Shown piece by piece: positions 54,179-64,000 of a DNA stretch of 64,000 nt. Within the stretch, counting starts at the first letter, position 1. Every line of letters starts with the position of its first letter. The translations under genes were made by a program, and so were the position numbers. The DNA is from Heterotrichella gracilis (taxonomy: Eukaryota; Sar; Xanthophyceae; Tribonematales; Xanthonemataceae). The notes under the pieces are model-generated. The model was not told the DNA's origin, searched no databases, and saw only the letters and a program-made list of their open reading frames with translations. The stretch is taken from contig JAULBX010027274.1 in assembly GCA_032358255.1 (NCBI GenBank), positions 124,001 through 188,000 of the forward strand. The letters are read 5' to 3'.

Positions 54179-56875
54179 TCACCCTTTCATGTGCACCCCA
54201 CCTCCCATTGCGTCGCCACTCACCCTTTCATGTGCAGCATAGGCCACCACCGCAGGCTCGCTGGCCGATGCAGCGTGTGCCACCAGCCCGGCAGGCTGCA
54301 GCTCCTGAAGGGCCTCCTTTGCGCTGCGCACCCGCTGGTCAAAGCCAGTCTGCATGGTGCTCAGCACAACGCACCAGGCGAAGGACAGGCCAGCCACTGC
54401 AACAGGCACACAGGAGGCAGGCTTAGGGTTGGAAAGCGTGTCTAGGGTTTGGGGTTGGGGACCCTAAACCCTAAACGGCTCTTGGAGCACCTCCTTGGCG
54501 CTGCGCACACGCTGGTCAAAGCCAATCTGCACGGAGCCCAGCACATGGGGTTGCCTGTCCTTTGCCTGGGCCTGCCACTGCAACAAGTGCTCAGCGACTT
54601 AGGGTTCAGGGTTGGAGAGTGCCTGCAGGGTGGGGTGGAGCAACGCGCCCAACCTCTTTCACATCCAGAGCAACCTGAACTGCTGCACCAAGGAGAAGAG
54701 AATGACCAAGCGCTGCTTCACGGCAATGGCCCGGGCTGGTGAAGGTGATTATAACCCAATGCAAGAAAGGGATATGCTATGCCTGGGTTCGTGTCCCTTC
54801 GACAACGTCAAGTGCATACACGGCATCCCCGTGCCACCACAACCATACCCGCACCACCACGATCACCAGCCTGTTGACATTAAGCTGGTGGGTGCTGTGT
54901 CATATGCATGCATTGCTTCCAACACCATGCATTGGTGCATCACCAGCCCACCACAAGCCCGTTGCATGCACCAAATGGCACCCGCAGATGCCGCGGCTTG
55001 GGTGTGGAGTTGACCAGCTGAACCCTACACCCTAATACCTAAATCTTATATTCTGCTCTGGCTGAAATATGGGACACCATAGCATGCACATGCGGACACC
55101 CCTAGCCCAGCAGGAGCTGGGTGGCACTGCTCCTAAGCCCAAAAACTTGCGGGATTAGGGTTTCGGGTAAGGGATTACAGTTTACAAATTTAGGGTTAGA
55201 AAATAGGGTTTAGGGTGTGGAGCAATCAATTACCCCAGCCCACCCACCGAATGGCACCCGCAGGTGCAGCGGCATGAAGGTGAAGTTGAGCAGCTGAACC
55301 CTAAACCTTGAACCCTAAATCCTGATTCTGCTCCGGTTGCAATGGACGCGCCATAGCATGCACATATGGACACCGTTGGCCCAGCAGGAGCTGGGCACAG
55401 ACCCTAAACCTACATTAACAAGGTATGGTCTTAGGTTCGCATTTAGGGTTTAGAGGTTTAGGGTCGGTCACTGTTACCCCAGCCCACCCACCGAATGGCA
55501 CCCGCAGATGCAGCGGCATGAAGGTGAAGTTGATGAGCTGACCCGGCACCCACAACATCCACATTGCCTTGTTGCACTCGAAGAATTCCGACTTGTAGCG
55601 CTGCAGGCCGTCCATCAGCGCTCGGCCCTCCACCCAGGCCTTGGTCATGTAGAAGCAGGGGTAGTACATGAACGGGTTGCTGCAGGGGGTGCAATAGGGC
55701 AGCGCTGTCAAAAACGAGGATTTGAGGTAACTTTGGTGTTCCATTTTAGGGTTAAAGGGAGTGCAGCGAGCAGCGGGCAGTGTGAAGACCATTTAGGGTT
55801 TAGCTATCGGTAAAAATCAACAAAACCCTAAAAACCTGCACTGCCTCAGTTTAGGTTTGACACTGGCTGAGCGCCATGTCCAGAACCACGTATGCCATAG
55901 CAGTTTCACAAATTAACCCTGAGCAAGATCACCCCAAAACCCTCCATTGCAACAGTAAAAAGGTTGGACACTTACTGTTGCCTCATGTCCAGCGCCGTGT
56001 ATGCCAATGGCAGCCCCTAAAACCCTAAACCCTACACTAGATCACCCTAAAACCCTCCATCGCAACAGTTCAAGGTTGGACACTTACTGTAGCCCCATGT
56101 CGATGGCCGTGTATGCCAGTGGCAGCCCCCGCTTGCCCACAACCCGCGTCAGTGCGGGTGCCCATCTGGGGAACTGCTGTGCGTACAGCCAGTACTGGAA
56201 GCCCCCCAGGTATGTGAAGCCAAAGGTTGTGAACACAGCGTGCTTGCTCCAGTCCATGTGCTCCCGCTTCTCAACCACCTGTCAACAGATAACCAACCAG
56301 GTTTACATTTTGGTCAGAAAGTGTGGGATCACACCTGCCATTCACATGGTGATCCGCTCAGCAGGTGCACACAACACCACTGTGAGAGTTGGCGTTGAGG
56401 ACTGCTAGTTCCAGTGGTGGGAAGCCTTGGCTTGGTGCATAGCCTTGGTACAGTAAGTACCTCAGCAGTGCACAGGTGCCAGGTGCGAATGGCTACAGTT
56501 GGGATTTGTTCCCACATGTGCCAACTGTGCAGTGCTGTACAGGGAGTCTGGTGGACGTGCAGGGCAATTGAATTGGCGCGGTGGTGATGCTACTCAGGTT
56601 TCCCAGTGTGTGAATACAGTCTCACCTTTTGGGCTACCGTATCTGCCGCACTTGTCTTGACGCCTGTGGTGATCACAGCAGTGGCAAAGGGGCTCTTCTC
56701 TGCTGTCTTGTTGTACCTGGTGTGGTCAGAAGGTAGCGAGGTTACACCATGTACCAGACAGCCTATATTACACTAGGGAAGGAAAATTTGAGAGGCAAGG
56801 AGCAGCCACCTACCAGGTAGCAACACCAGTGACGGGGGACAGCAACACCTTGCCATATCTGGCGATGTTAGTCAT
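54179..56875 (-). CDS. Mpv17/PMP22 family membrane protein
   Basis: Five exons: 56875-56814, 56716-56626, 56278-56088, 55679-55492, 54396-54179 (249 residues). Four-helix membrane protein of peroxisomes, mitochondria or plastids, thought to form channels. Seen in order: MTNIARYGKVLLSPVTGVAT/WYNKTAEKSPFATAVITTG, DTVAQK, an exon with HAVFTTFGFTYLGGFQYWLY, IDMGLHNPFMYYPCFYMTKA, and the family signature MWMLWVPGQLINFTFMPLHL followed by RVPF. The last exon has AGLSFAWCVVLSTMQ and an acidic/Ala tail. The last stop could be replaced by a further splice (GAAAGG/GTGAGT) but no further exon was seen. Exon edges are heavily echoed. Divergent from chlorophyllase. Confidence 0.92.
54473..54595 (-). repeat. 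Echo of Mpv17 exon 5 acceptor edge (long)
   Basis: About 110 bases copy 54302-54405: GCGCTGCGCACACGCTGGTC and GCCACTGCAACA match, including the acceptor. The copied frame is shifted by indels. A CCCTAAACCCTAAA run lies between copy and exon. Confidence 0.92.
54940..55030 (-). repeat. Far echo of Mpv17 exon 4 donor edge
   Basis: CCAAATGGCACCCGCAGATG and GAGTTGACCAGCTGA copy 55492-55545 in decayed form, followed by CCCTACACCCTAA. Confidence 0.85.
55225..55310 (-). repeat. Near echo of Mpv17 exon 4 donor edge
   Basis: CCCACCCACCGAATGGCACC and GCGGCATGAAGGTGAAGTTG copy 55483-55535 closely, donor included. The AGCAGGAGCTGGG intron word is also doubled (55110, 55385). Confidence 0.94.
55855..56025 (-). 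repeat. Two echoes of Mpv17 exon 3 donor edge
   Basis: GGACACTTACTG...CATGTC...GCCGTGTATGCCA(A/G)TGGCAGCCCC is found at 55968-56018 and, more decayed, at 55858-55905; the true edge is 56078-56130. AAAACCCTCCAT(C/T)GCAACAGT is doubled as part of the unit. Confidence 0.93.
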
Positions 56876-57766
56876 CCTCGTGCGATCTTGAAAAACGTGA
56901 AGGCCAAAGGATATCAGTTTGCTGGCGAGGAATGGTATATGTGCGCAACAAGCTTTGAAACTCGAACAGGCTCTACAGGCAGCTGCCAGTGGTGCAAACC
57001 GACTCTGGCATGGGACAGGGCGCACAGGGTATAACATGCAAGAGGTTTCAAAGTGGTGGGCACTGCCCAAAGCTCAAATGTTTCAACCAAGCAGAGGAAT
57101 ATTTGCCGTGAAATTTCTATTCATACCTGTGCACTTGGCGCCGCTGCAGTTCGTGGACTCGACGACCAAGGTCACGCCAACCCTGGCTTTGAACGGTGTG
57201 CGTTAAGACTTAGCCCTAAATGGTCTGGTGGTCAATGCCCACAAGTTGTGCACGGGTCTCCACTAGAAGGTCGTGTCAGAACGTTATTTACCCTTTCCCA
57301 AAGCTGTATATCGACCTGCTGCGAGAACTGGACGGTGCTAGGGTCGATCCAACTCCGAGGATTATTAGTCAGCAATCTGAGCAATAGCAACCCAAGCAAA
57401 GAAGTCGAGGAGGAACGCCAGCAACGCTCACAACAGGTACACGGGACAAAGGACTTTCTAAGCTTTAGACGAAGGGTCAGGGCACGGCTGTGTTCCTGGC
57501 TGTCTTCAGACCATTTCTCTTTGGTGCTTTCGGGGTTTTGGCGGGAAGGATTTAAAGCAGGTATTTCAACCAAGAATAAGTTGGGAAATGATCGGCCATT
57601 TTGAGCATGCATTCACGCATGCATCTTCGACACCAGTAAGTGCCGTACAAGGCACAACAGCCATAAACCCACTTGCAGGAAACCCACTCAGCTACTTCTG
57701 CCTGCGTGCGTCTGGTCTACAGCCATATTCTGGAAACGGATATTGGTGCAGTGAATATGTGATGGC
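56876..57766. other. Divergent promoter region, Mpv17 / chlorophyllase
   Basis: 0.9 kb between opposed starts. Two overlapping long frames exist but lack support. Nothing further recognised. Confidence 0.5.
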
Positions 57767-60700
57767 ATGCCTCTGGCACCTTCACCTTTGCTCGCGGTCA
57801 TGAAGCCCCGTCGCCGCACTGGGGCAGTAGCAGCTTCTCTTTTGGCAATATCGTCGTCGTTCATCGCGATACGAAACGCAATGTGTAAGGGTGTGGCAAG
57901 CCCTCCCGCTGAAAGCTACGCACAGCCTGGACCTTTCGAACACGGGACCTGCCATGCAGCCATACACTCCGAGATAAGCTACAGGAACGCCAAGGGCTGT
58001 GTTGGGTTGCAAGACGGTGACAGCACCAAGTTGAAGCTCTCGGTGACGTTTCCGACCAACGCCACCGGTGGAGACGGTGCAGAGCAAGCTGCCAATGGGT
58101 TGGGCCCGCCCTACCCACTTGTTTTGCTGTACAATGGGTTTCAGGTGGGTCCTAGAGACGTGTGTGCCTGGCCACTTTGGTGTGTACTCAGTATTTATTG
58201 AATGTTGTAACTCACAACCTCCAGAACTGTAGGAGCCACAGTGGCATGTTCACCCCATGCTCCGACACTTGTGGCTGAGCACATACAAGGTTACAAACAC
58301 CATATGTCCCTGTAGGCTTGCAAACACAGCCGTCAAGCACAGAGGAGGCCTGAAAGCGGGGAAGCCTATGTATGCGTGCGCTGCTCTCTATTCCAGAACC
58401 AGGAACTTTTCCTACCCCACCCACACACACACCCCTCCATACACCAGCATGCATGCCTAGTTATGCGCCCAACCCTACACCCTACACCCACACACCATAA
58501 ACCCCACTGTTAGGGTATCCAGCTCTTAACCATGGCTCCCCGCTGGTGTGCAAGTGCGTTCCCCCTGTTGTCCTCTCCCGGAACAAAACGCAAAACCTAC
58601 GAATGCTCCCCTGGTCCAAACCCTAAACCCTAAACGCCGCCCCTTGCATGATACCCACAAACGCAACCCTAAGCAGTGGCTCCTCCCCTTTTGCAGATGC
58701 GCTCTTCCTGGTATCAGATGTACGCCACTCGCCTTGCCAGCTGGGGCTTTGTGGTGGTGCAGTACGACCTCCCCTCCACATGGGTCGTCTTCCGTAAAAT
58801 CATCCCTGACATTGCAGAGGTAACCCTTGGTTGCACGAGGCGCTTGCTTTACATCGGTCTTGCTAACTAGTCCTCGACTGCCTGGGTTACCTGATATTAA
58901 ATACGTCTGCACTACTGGCACCGACTGGATTCAACCTACAGCCTACTTCCGGCAATGAAGTATATTGGGCACTAGGCATACGCGCTGCTATTATGACCGC
59001 AGTTGGAGTTTTGCCTGCAAATTTTGATAGTAACCTCCCCCACCTCCATTACCACAGATAGGATTTTGGGACGACATGCGCGCCTGGCTGCAGCAGCAGA
59101 GCAGCAGCCCTGGCAGCCAGCTGTATGGCAAGGTGGACCTGGGCAGGGTGGGGGTGGCGGGGCACAGCAGGGGGGGCAAGCTGGCGGGGCTCATGTATGC
59201 AGGTGGGGCGCCATGTAAATCTCAGGATCGGCATCATTAAATTACGTTTCTCAAAATCAGTCCCGCTGTTCCACACGTCCACTGTCAACAATATATAAAC
59301 AACAGAAGCACAGCTTAGTTTAAATTTCTTGCAGACCACCCCAAGAAGATATAATTTTCCAATCCCCGCAGGCCATCCCAAGGAGATACAGGCCGCTTAC
59401 CTGATTGACCCCGTGGATAGCGATGGCAAGTACGCGCCAGAGAGCATCCAGCGCCCAAGTGCGGTGCGCGCGCTGCGTGAGGCAGGCAGGGTATTTGGGC
59501 TATCAGGGGCGGGTGTGACAGGCAGCTGCAATCCAGATGGGGGGAACTGGAAGGTGCGTGTGAGCAGATTTCCATCTAGATATGCTGTTGGAAATCATAG
59601 GAGAATTAACCACCCAATAACCACCCAATCTACAACAGTTGATTTCATCCCTGCACATTTTGTAAGATACGAGGATATCATGGTTGCACGCCATGGAACT
59701 GCGATATGGTAGGCTTATATGTGGTGCTCATTTTCCAACCGGCTTGTATCTGGTGCTCATTCATTGAGATGAGAGTATGCTTTCTTACCAGAATTGCTTT
59801 TATGAAGATGTATTACCATGCATTGCCTGACCCTGGGTCCCCACGCGCATGCACAGGAGTTTTGGAAAGCCGCGCCACCTGGCAGCTGGTTGGAAGAGAT
59901 CCCTCAGTCGGGACATGCGCAGTTTGAGGATGCAGGGGTTCTGAATGGCCCGATGAATGCGCTGTGCCACAAGGGGAGCAACACAAACCAGGTGCGCTGG
60001 GCTGGAAAGGTTTAGGGCTTGAGTGATTGAATGGCATGATGAAGCGCTGTGCCACAAGGGGAGCAACACAAACCAGGTGCGCAGGGCTTTAAGGGTTTAG
60101 GGTTTGGGTCTTAAAAGTGGTTGATTGGCGTGGTGAATGGCCTGTGCCACACGGGGAGTCCCTTGATCTGGCGCAGCATTGGTGTGTGATGAAATGTGAT
60201 TGTCACCTCAATCTTGGCGCAAGTGATGATTTTGACCACTGCACGCCTCATACTAGGTGCTGGCGTGGCCAAAATTGTCATCAATTTGATGACATTATGA
60301 GAGTTACAGCACAAGTCCTCATTATCCCATGCTGAAATTGCGCACTATGCAGGCAACCATGGAGCTTGCGGCGGCCCCCCTGGTGGCATGGATGCAGCAG
60401 CACCTGCGCTTCGCATCACCACTGGGTGACACCGCAGCGCACGCGCTTGCCATGTTGTCAGACGACGGGGCCGGCCCAGCGGGCCAAAACGGCGCGTCAG
60501 CGAACGGCGCCAGCGTGGCACGTGCGCTTGCCACGTCAGCAGGCAACGGTGCCACATCAGCGAGCGACAGCGTTGCTGAGTCAACAGGCGACAATGGCGC
60601 GCCAGCTGGCGACAATGGCAATGGGGCGTCAGCAGGTGACCATGCCAGCTCAGCAGGTGACATCAGTGCCAGCTCAGCAGGCGACAGGCGCCTGGCTGCC

Positions 60701-60823
60701 TTCTTCAACTGGGTGCGGGCGCAGGAGGGCGAGGGTTCTATCTCCTTTTCGGTGAAGCAGGCACCCGAACCGGTGGCCAAGGAGGGGCAGCGCAAGAGGG
60801 AGACGGCAATGGCGGCAGCTTAA
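57767..60823 (+). CDS. CLH: Chlorophyllase with low-complexity C-terminal extension
   Basis: Serine hydrolase removing phytol from chlorophyll. Exons: 57767-58144, 58697-58819, 59058-59202, 59372-59553, 59857-59991, 60353-60823 (477 residues). The start gives a hydrophobic/basic targeting segment (residues 1-40). YPLVLLYNGFQMRSSWYQMY and ASWGFVVVQYDLP form the alpha/beta-hydrolase start, and VGVAGHSRGGKLAGLMY holds the nucleophile in the GHSRGG lipase motif of the family (about residue 204). YLIDPVD is a candidate acid and SGHAQFED the catalytic histidine region. The last exon starts with MELAAAPLVAWMQQHL and then has about 100 residues of degenerate SAGD/NGAS repeats before FFNWVRAQEGEG. That insertion is unusual. 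CAO lies at the other end of the window. Confidence 0.9.
59328..59352 (+). repeat. Echo of chlorophyllase exon 4 acceptor edge
   Basis: TTGCAGACCACCCCAAGAAG and ATATAA copy the exon start GGCCATCCCAAGGAGATACA only 43 bases upstream. It reads DHPKKI and stops. Confidence 0.85.
60018..60180 (+). repeat. Two echoes of chlorophyllase exon 5 donor edge
   Basis: GCGCTGTGCCACAAGGGGAG and CAACACAAACCAGGTGCGC (60042-60080) copy 59960-59997 almost exactly. A third, decayed version (GGCCTGTGCCACACGGGGAG) is at 60139. Confidence 0.95.
60540..60690 (+). repeat. In-frame low-complexity repeats in chlorophyllase
   Basis: Degenerate 12-21-base units built on GCGACAATGG(C/T)GC and TCAGCAGG(C/T)GAC encode Ser/Ala/Gly/Asp blocks. 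Confidence 0.9.
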
Positions 60824-60888
60824 GAGGCCAAAGCCAGGTTCTAGAATATCGTCAACAGGGCCAAGAACAGTTTTGGGAGGTACTAGGA

Positions 60889-61050
60889 CAATTACAGTAT
60901 GATACAACAGGTCACCAGTAGTAGGTGATGTTGTATCATACTGTAATTGTATCAATAAGTCAAGTTACCCCACCTATTAACTTGGGTAACTTGACTTATT
61001 TCTATTTCGGTGAAGCAGGCAATAGAAATAGAAACCTGTAAGGTACAGGT
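60889..61050. repeat. Chain of four perfect inverted repeats (hairpins)
   Basis: Arms: 60889-60909/60929-60949 (21 bp, plus a 5-bp inner stem); 60954-60970/60984-61000 (about 17 bp); 60999-61008/61025-61034 (10 bp); 61034-61040/61044-61050 (7 bp). They lie end to end, 66 bases after the chlorophyllase stop. Confidence 0.96.
60996..61020 (+). repeat. Echo of chlorophyllase last-exon sequence inside the hairpin chain
   Basis: ATTTCGGTGAAGCAGGCA matches the coding CTTTTCGGTGAAGCAGGCAC at about 60747-60766. It forms the loop of the third hairpin. Confidence 0.75.
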
Positions 61051-62249
61051 TCTATCGTTAACAGTTTTGTGGGATACTAGGGCGATGATAGTACGGTAGA
61101 ACAGGTCAGCAGCAGTTGGTGAGAGATGGTTTTTCGTAAGGTGTTGTGCCCCATGCAGCAGCTGCTATGTCAGATGCATGGCAAATGCTCTTCTTGTTTT
61201 GGCGAACAAGTCTTAGGGTTTTTCATTGTTGACCCAATGTTGTGAATAACAAATTTATTGCAAATGGATTGTAGTGTAATAGGCCACCTGTTCTGTGTGA
61301 AATCGTTGAACAGCATGGAATGGGGTGGCTATGCATTGTTGCTATGCTGCCCTTGGCGTTGCAACCCCGGGTGTATTTTTCTTTGGCATGTAGTCATGTG
61401 AACAACTACTTGCAAGTGTCTGACCATACATGCTTAGTATACTGCGTCTCAGACTGGACTGGGCCACGAGTGCTACCAGGCTGGTTTGAAGTCACGTGCG
61501 ATACAGTATCGCATTTCACAGTACTGCAATTCATTGAATCAAGATCATTGGATCAGATCAATGATGTTTGTCTGCCCATGTGTACACATGTAAATTCGGA
61601 TACATTTGAAATAACGTATTTCATTGAACGCTATTTACTGTGTCCGTATGTACGTATTAGGAGTCAGCACTCAGCACGCAGGCTGCAACGCCGCTTGCCT
61701 TGTCTGACACTGTCAGTGACTTCTGGCCCACATGCCGGTCAATGTCACATAGTGCTGCAGCAAGGGAACAGATCCCGCAAAGACGCATATCATACTATTA
61801 AAAATTTGAGCGCTTCCAGCAGTGGAACTGGCAGTTATGCGCCGCATTTCGATACTTGTTGCCGCACTAGGCGCATCCCGAATGCCGCCAATGTCTCATG
61901 ATCACATTGATGTCCACCTTCTCGAGCCGCCTAACAGACCACAGCTGTAGCATGGTTGCCGCCACGCAGATGATTCAGAAGATGGAATAACTAGTGCATA
62001 TTCACCACGGCTGAGGGCAACAGCCCATGCAAGAAAGCAGCGTCAAAATTAGGCGTTAGCAATTTATCAACTTAATTGTTGCGCAACTTTTTGAACAAAA
62101 CATGTGGGAACCTAGGCTCACTACAGCTTCGAACGTGATGTACCACACGATTGGGGGCTGGGACATGATCACATTGCTTCAGAGACCATAAAGTTCCTGG
62201 CGGTACGCACAAAATAGAATAACAAAATGAAAACAACTGGACACAATCA

Positions 62250-63650
62250 TCAGGAAGATTGCTCCCCATCGCTCGCTGACTCATCCCCGCCATACGCCCC
62301 CAGCAACCCCAGCAGCGCATTGCCTCCCCCATCCTCTCCATCACTCCCCTCCCCTTGCCCCGAGGACCCTGCCGCACCCACATCGCCAACCCCTTCCTTC
62401 CCACCTAATGCGCCCCCCTGCGCCACCACCCGTTGCCGCTTTGCCGGCGGCCGCTGCCCCTCCCCGCCTTTACTCCCTTCCCCCCCTTGTGCGTCCCACC
62501 CTTGTGAGCTGCTCGCTGCTGACCCCCTGGCCGCCCCGCCAGCCGCGGGTTTCACCACCACCGCTGGCTTCACCCCACCCACCTTCCCCCGGGGCCGGGC
62601 CACTATAGTAGGCTTGGGGAGCAGGCTGGGCTTGTCCCGCTTCGCGATCTTCGGCAGCTCCGGGATCGAGGCCCCGCCATCGAGCCCCGACTCGGATTTT
62701 GCGCGCATTACCGCAAACCGTGATCGCTCACTGTCCCGCAGCTCCATCTCCGCATGTCGCTTCCTTTCCTCCTCGTCCCGTAGGTATAATAGGTCCCCCT
62801 TGTCGAAGGCGCCCCGCCCAAATAGCCAGCCCACCTGGGGAGGGGTTGGTGGTGGTGGTGGTGTGTGGGGGAGAGAGGGTGGTGCGATGTGATCCAGGGA
62901 AGGGGGATAGGGGAGATGTGTGGGTGGTGCGGTATGATGGCAGTTTTGTCCAGGGGGCCGTGTGGCATATCCCAGGTTGCCGCAACACTGCAGGAGGTTG
63001 TGGATATGCGCAGAAACCACCGCCTCATACATGGGCGACTGCCCCAAATGCAATGCACAATGGAAGAAAGGATAATGAGTTAAATGGCCCAAAGCCGTGG
63101 CTATCTTTGGGTAGAGTACGCACAGTAGCAATCGCCCTACTAGGGTGTAAACCACACCTGGCTTTGCTGCGCGTCCTCTATGTCCTGCACTTGGCGCATG
63201 TAGTCAGCGTCTTGCTGCCCATCCTCGGACAGGAAGTCGAATGTTCGGTACTTGTTTGGGTCTGGGGCGCGCAGGCTGCCAGGCTTGGGCTTGGCCTTGC
63301 CCAAGCGGTTGATGCCCTGTATGAGGTGGGGCGTGGAACCAATTCAGAAAACACGCAAGACTGGCTTGTGCCATACTTACCAACAAAATATGTAAGGGCT
63401 TCATAGGATTCACTGCTCCAAGTTCAGCTGCAACAAAGGCGTGAGTTTCAAGCTTGACCCAAATAGCCATGTGCATGCATATACATACTGGGCTGCATGC
63501 ACAAGGACCCGTCTGTCAGACGCACATACTCACCGCCATGGAAGTGTTCCTCTAGCTCCAGGTGTAACTTTTCAGAGCAGCAGAGCCAAGCCCACTTCAC
63601 CTCCTCAGGCTCCCTATGTAGTGCTGGTTTGGCTTCCCTCCTTGCTGTCA
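62250..63650 (-). CDS. Unrecognised nuclear-type protein, 5' end unresolved
   Basis: Exons read on the minus strand: about 63650-63534, 63427-63381, 63316-63158 and 63038-62250, with consistent phases. Content: EPEEVKWAWLCCSEKLHLEL, NPMKPLHILLGINRLGKAKP, APDPNKYRTFDFLSEDG, SPMYEAVVSAHIHNLLQCCG, then VGWLFGRGAFDKGDLLYLRD and a charged EEERKRHAEMELRDSERSRF helix. The C-terminal about 130 residues are Gly/Ser/Lys rich with a KRQR basic patch and end in acidic repeats, suggesting a nuclear protein. I cannot name the family. A Pro-rich stretch around 62840-62960 may be an unspliced intron. The start codon was not found; the in-frame stop upstream of 63650 means another exon, perhaps beyond the window. 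Confidence 0.55.
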
Positions 63651-63659
63651 CTCTTTGTC

Positions 63660-64000
63660 ACTCTGGCTGAGTCCACAGCTACGCCATCCTTTGCAATATC
63701 CGCTGCATTTTAGACTGAACGAGTCTAAACGAACCTCTCTACGGCAGTGGTTTTGGTTTGGCAGTAACCAAAATGCATGCATGTGCCACCAAGTTGAAAG
63801 ATGCATGCACACCAACAACTACTCTCTTAATGTCTTGCTGGCTATAGCTGGAAAAATCTAGTTGGCCGTTTGTATGTTAAGACAAGAAACAGTTCTTCAG
63901 TTGCGGTTAAGTCGTATTGATACCACAGTGGTACATGCACGGCGATAAATATGGCGCCAAATATTCACTGCCACTAGCCAAGCATATATACCTGTCGTCT
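63660..64000. other. Window end, no gene assigned
   Basis: May hold the first exon of the unknown minus-strand gene. A short ATG frame at about 63714 (MQRILQRMA) is a candidate but its splice phase does not fit. Confidence 0.3.

Larger units (their letters stand above)
60824..62249. other. Intergenic between convergent chlorophyllase and unknown gene
   Basis: Begins with the hairpin chain (60889-61050). A 193-codon ATG frame at 61320-61901 has no family resemblance. 3' UTRs are expected at both ends. Confidence 0.5.

Noticed and set aside
56919-57604. Overlapping plus- and minus-strand frames between Mpv17 and chlorophyllase
   Set aside because: No ATG-led, splice-consistent or family-like model; treated as promoter region.
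61320-61901. 193-codon ATG frame downstream of chlorophyllase
   Set aside because: Composition unlike the coding exons here, no domain recognised, lies between convergent genes. Kept only as an intergenic note; RNA would decide.

Overview
The window is nuclear DNA of a chlorophyte green alga. Every gene is split by spliceosomal GT-AG introns. There is a chlorophyllide a oxygenase and a chlorophyllase, many products carry plastid transit peptides, and introns are sprinkled with the plant-type telomere motif CCCTAAA/TTTAGGG. I cannot fix the class or genus.

Layout (exons joined by hand from reading frame, splice signals and family alignment; the eleven complete main gene models each sum to a multiple of three): CAO (+, 5' end outside the window) 20-3697; plastid BicA-like SulP transporter (+) 4846-9978; plastid single-TM protein (-) 10952-12624; J-domain protein (+) 13164-17384; L-aspartate oxidase (-) 18612-22580; purple acid phosphatase (+) 23938-26992; divergent kinesin-like protein (-) 29285-36199; small ORF gene (+) 36971-37308; SlyD/FKBP-type isomerase (-) 39123-40997; NAD kinase (+) 41709-49202; two-RRM protein (+) 50513-51771; an orphan methylmalonyl-CoA epimerase 3' exon (+) 53495-53692; Mpv17/PMP22 protein (-) 54179-56875; chlorophyllase (+) 57767-60823; an unrecognised nuclear-type protein (-) 62250 to about 63650. 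Neighbours mostly alternate strand, giving shared divergent promoters and convergent 3' ends.

Metabolic links: CAO makes chlorophyll b and chlorophyllase removes phytol; aspartate oxidase starts NAD synthesis and NAD kinase makes NADP; the SulP protein may feed bicarbonate or sulfate to the plastid. These are co-located, not an operon.

The most striking pattern is not a gene. In almost every multi-exon gene, introns (and some 3' flanks) hold one to three decayed direct copies of the neighbouring exon edge, together with its splice site. I call these exon-edge echoes. Acceptor-side echoes lie upstream of the true exon and donor-side echoes lie downstream, as expected if short tandem duplications across splice sites are tolerated because the splice site closest to the intact exon is used. 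CCCTAAA-like words commonly sit between the copies. The active-site exon of NAD kinase is present three times in this way. Other notable items are a chain of four perfect hairpins after the chlorophyllase gene, a 218-bp MITE-like element in a kinesin intron, a kinesin motor with degraded nucleotide-switch motifs, and several minisatellites.
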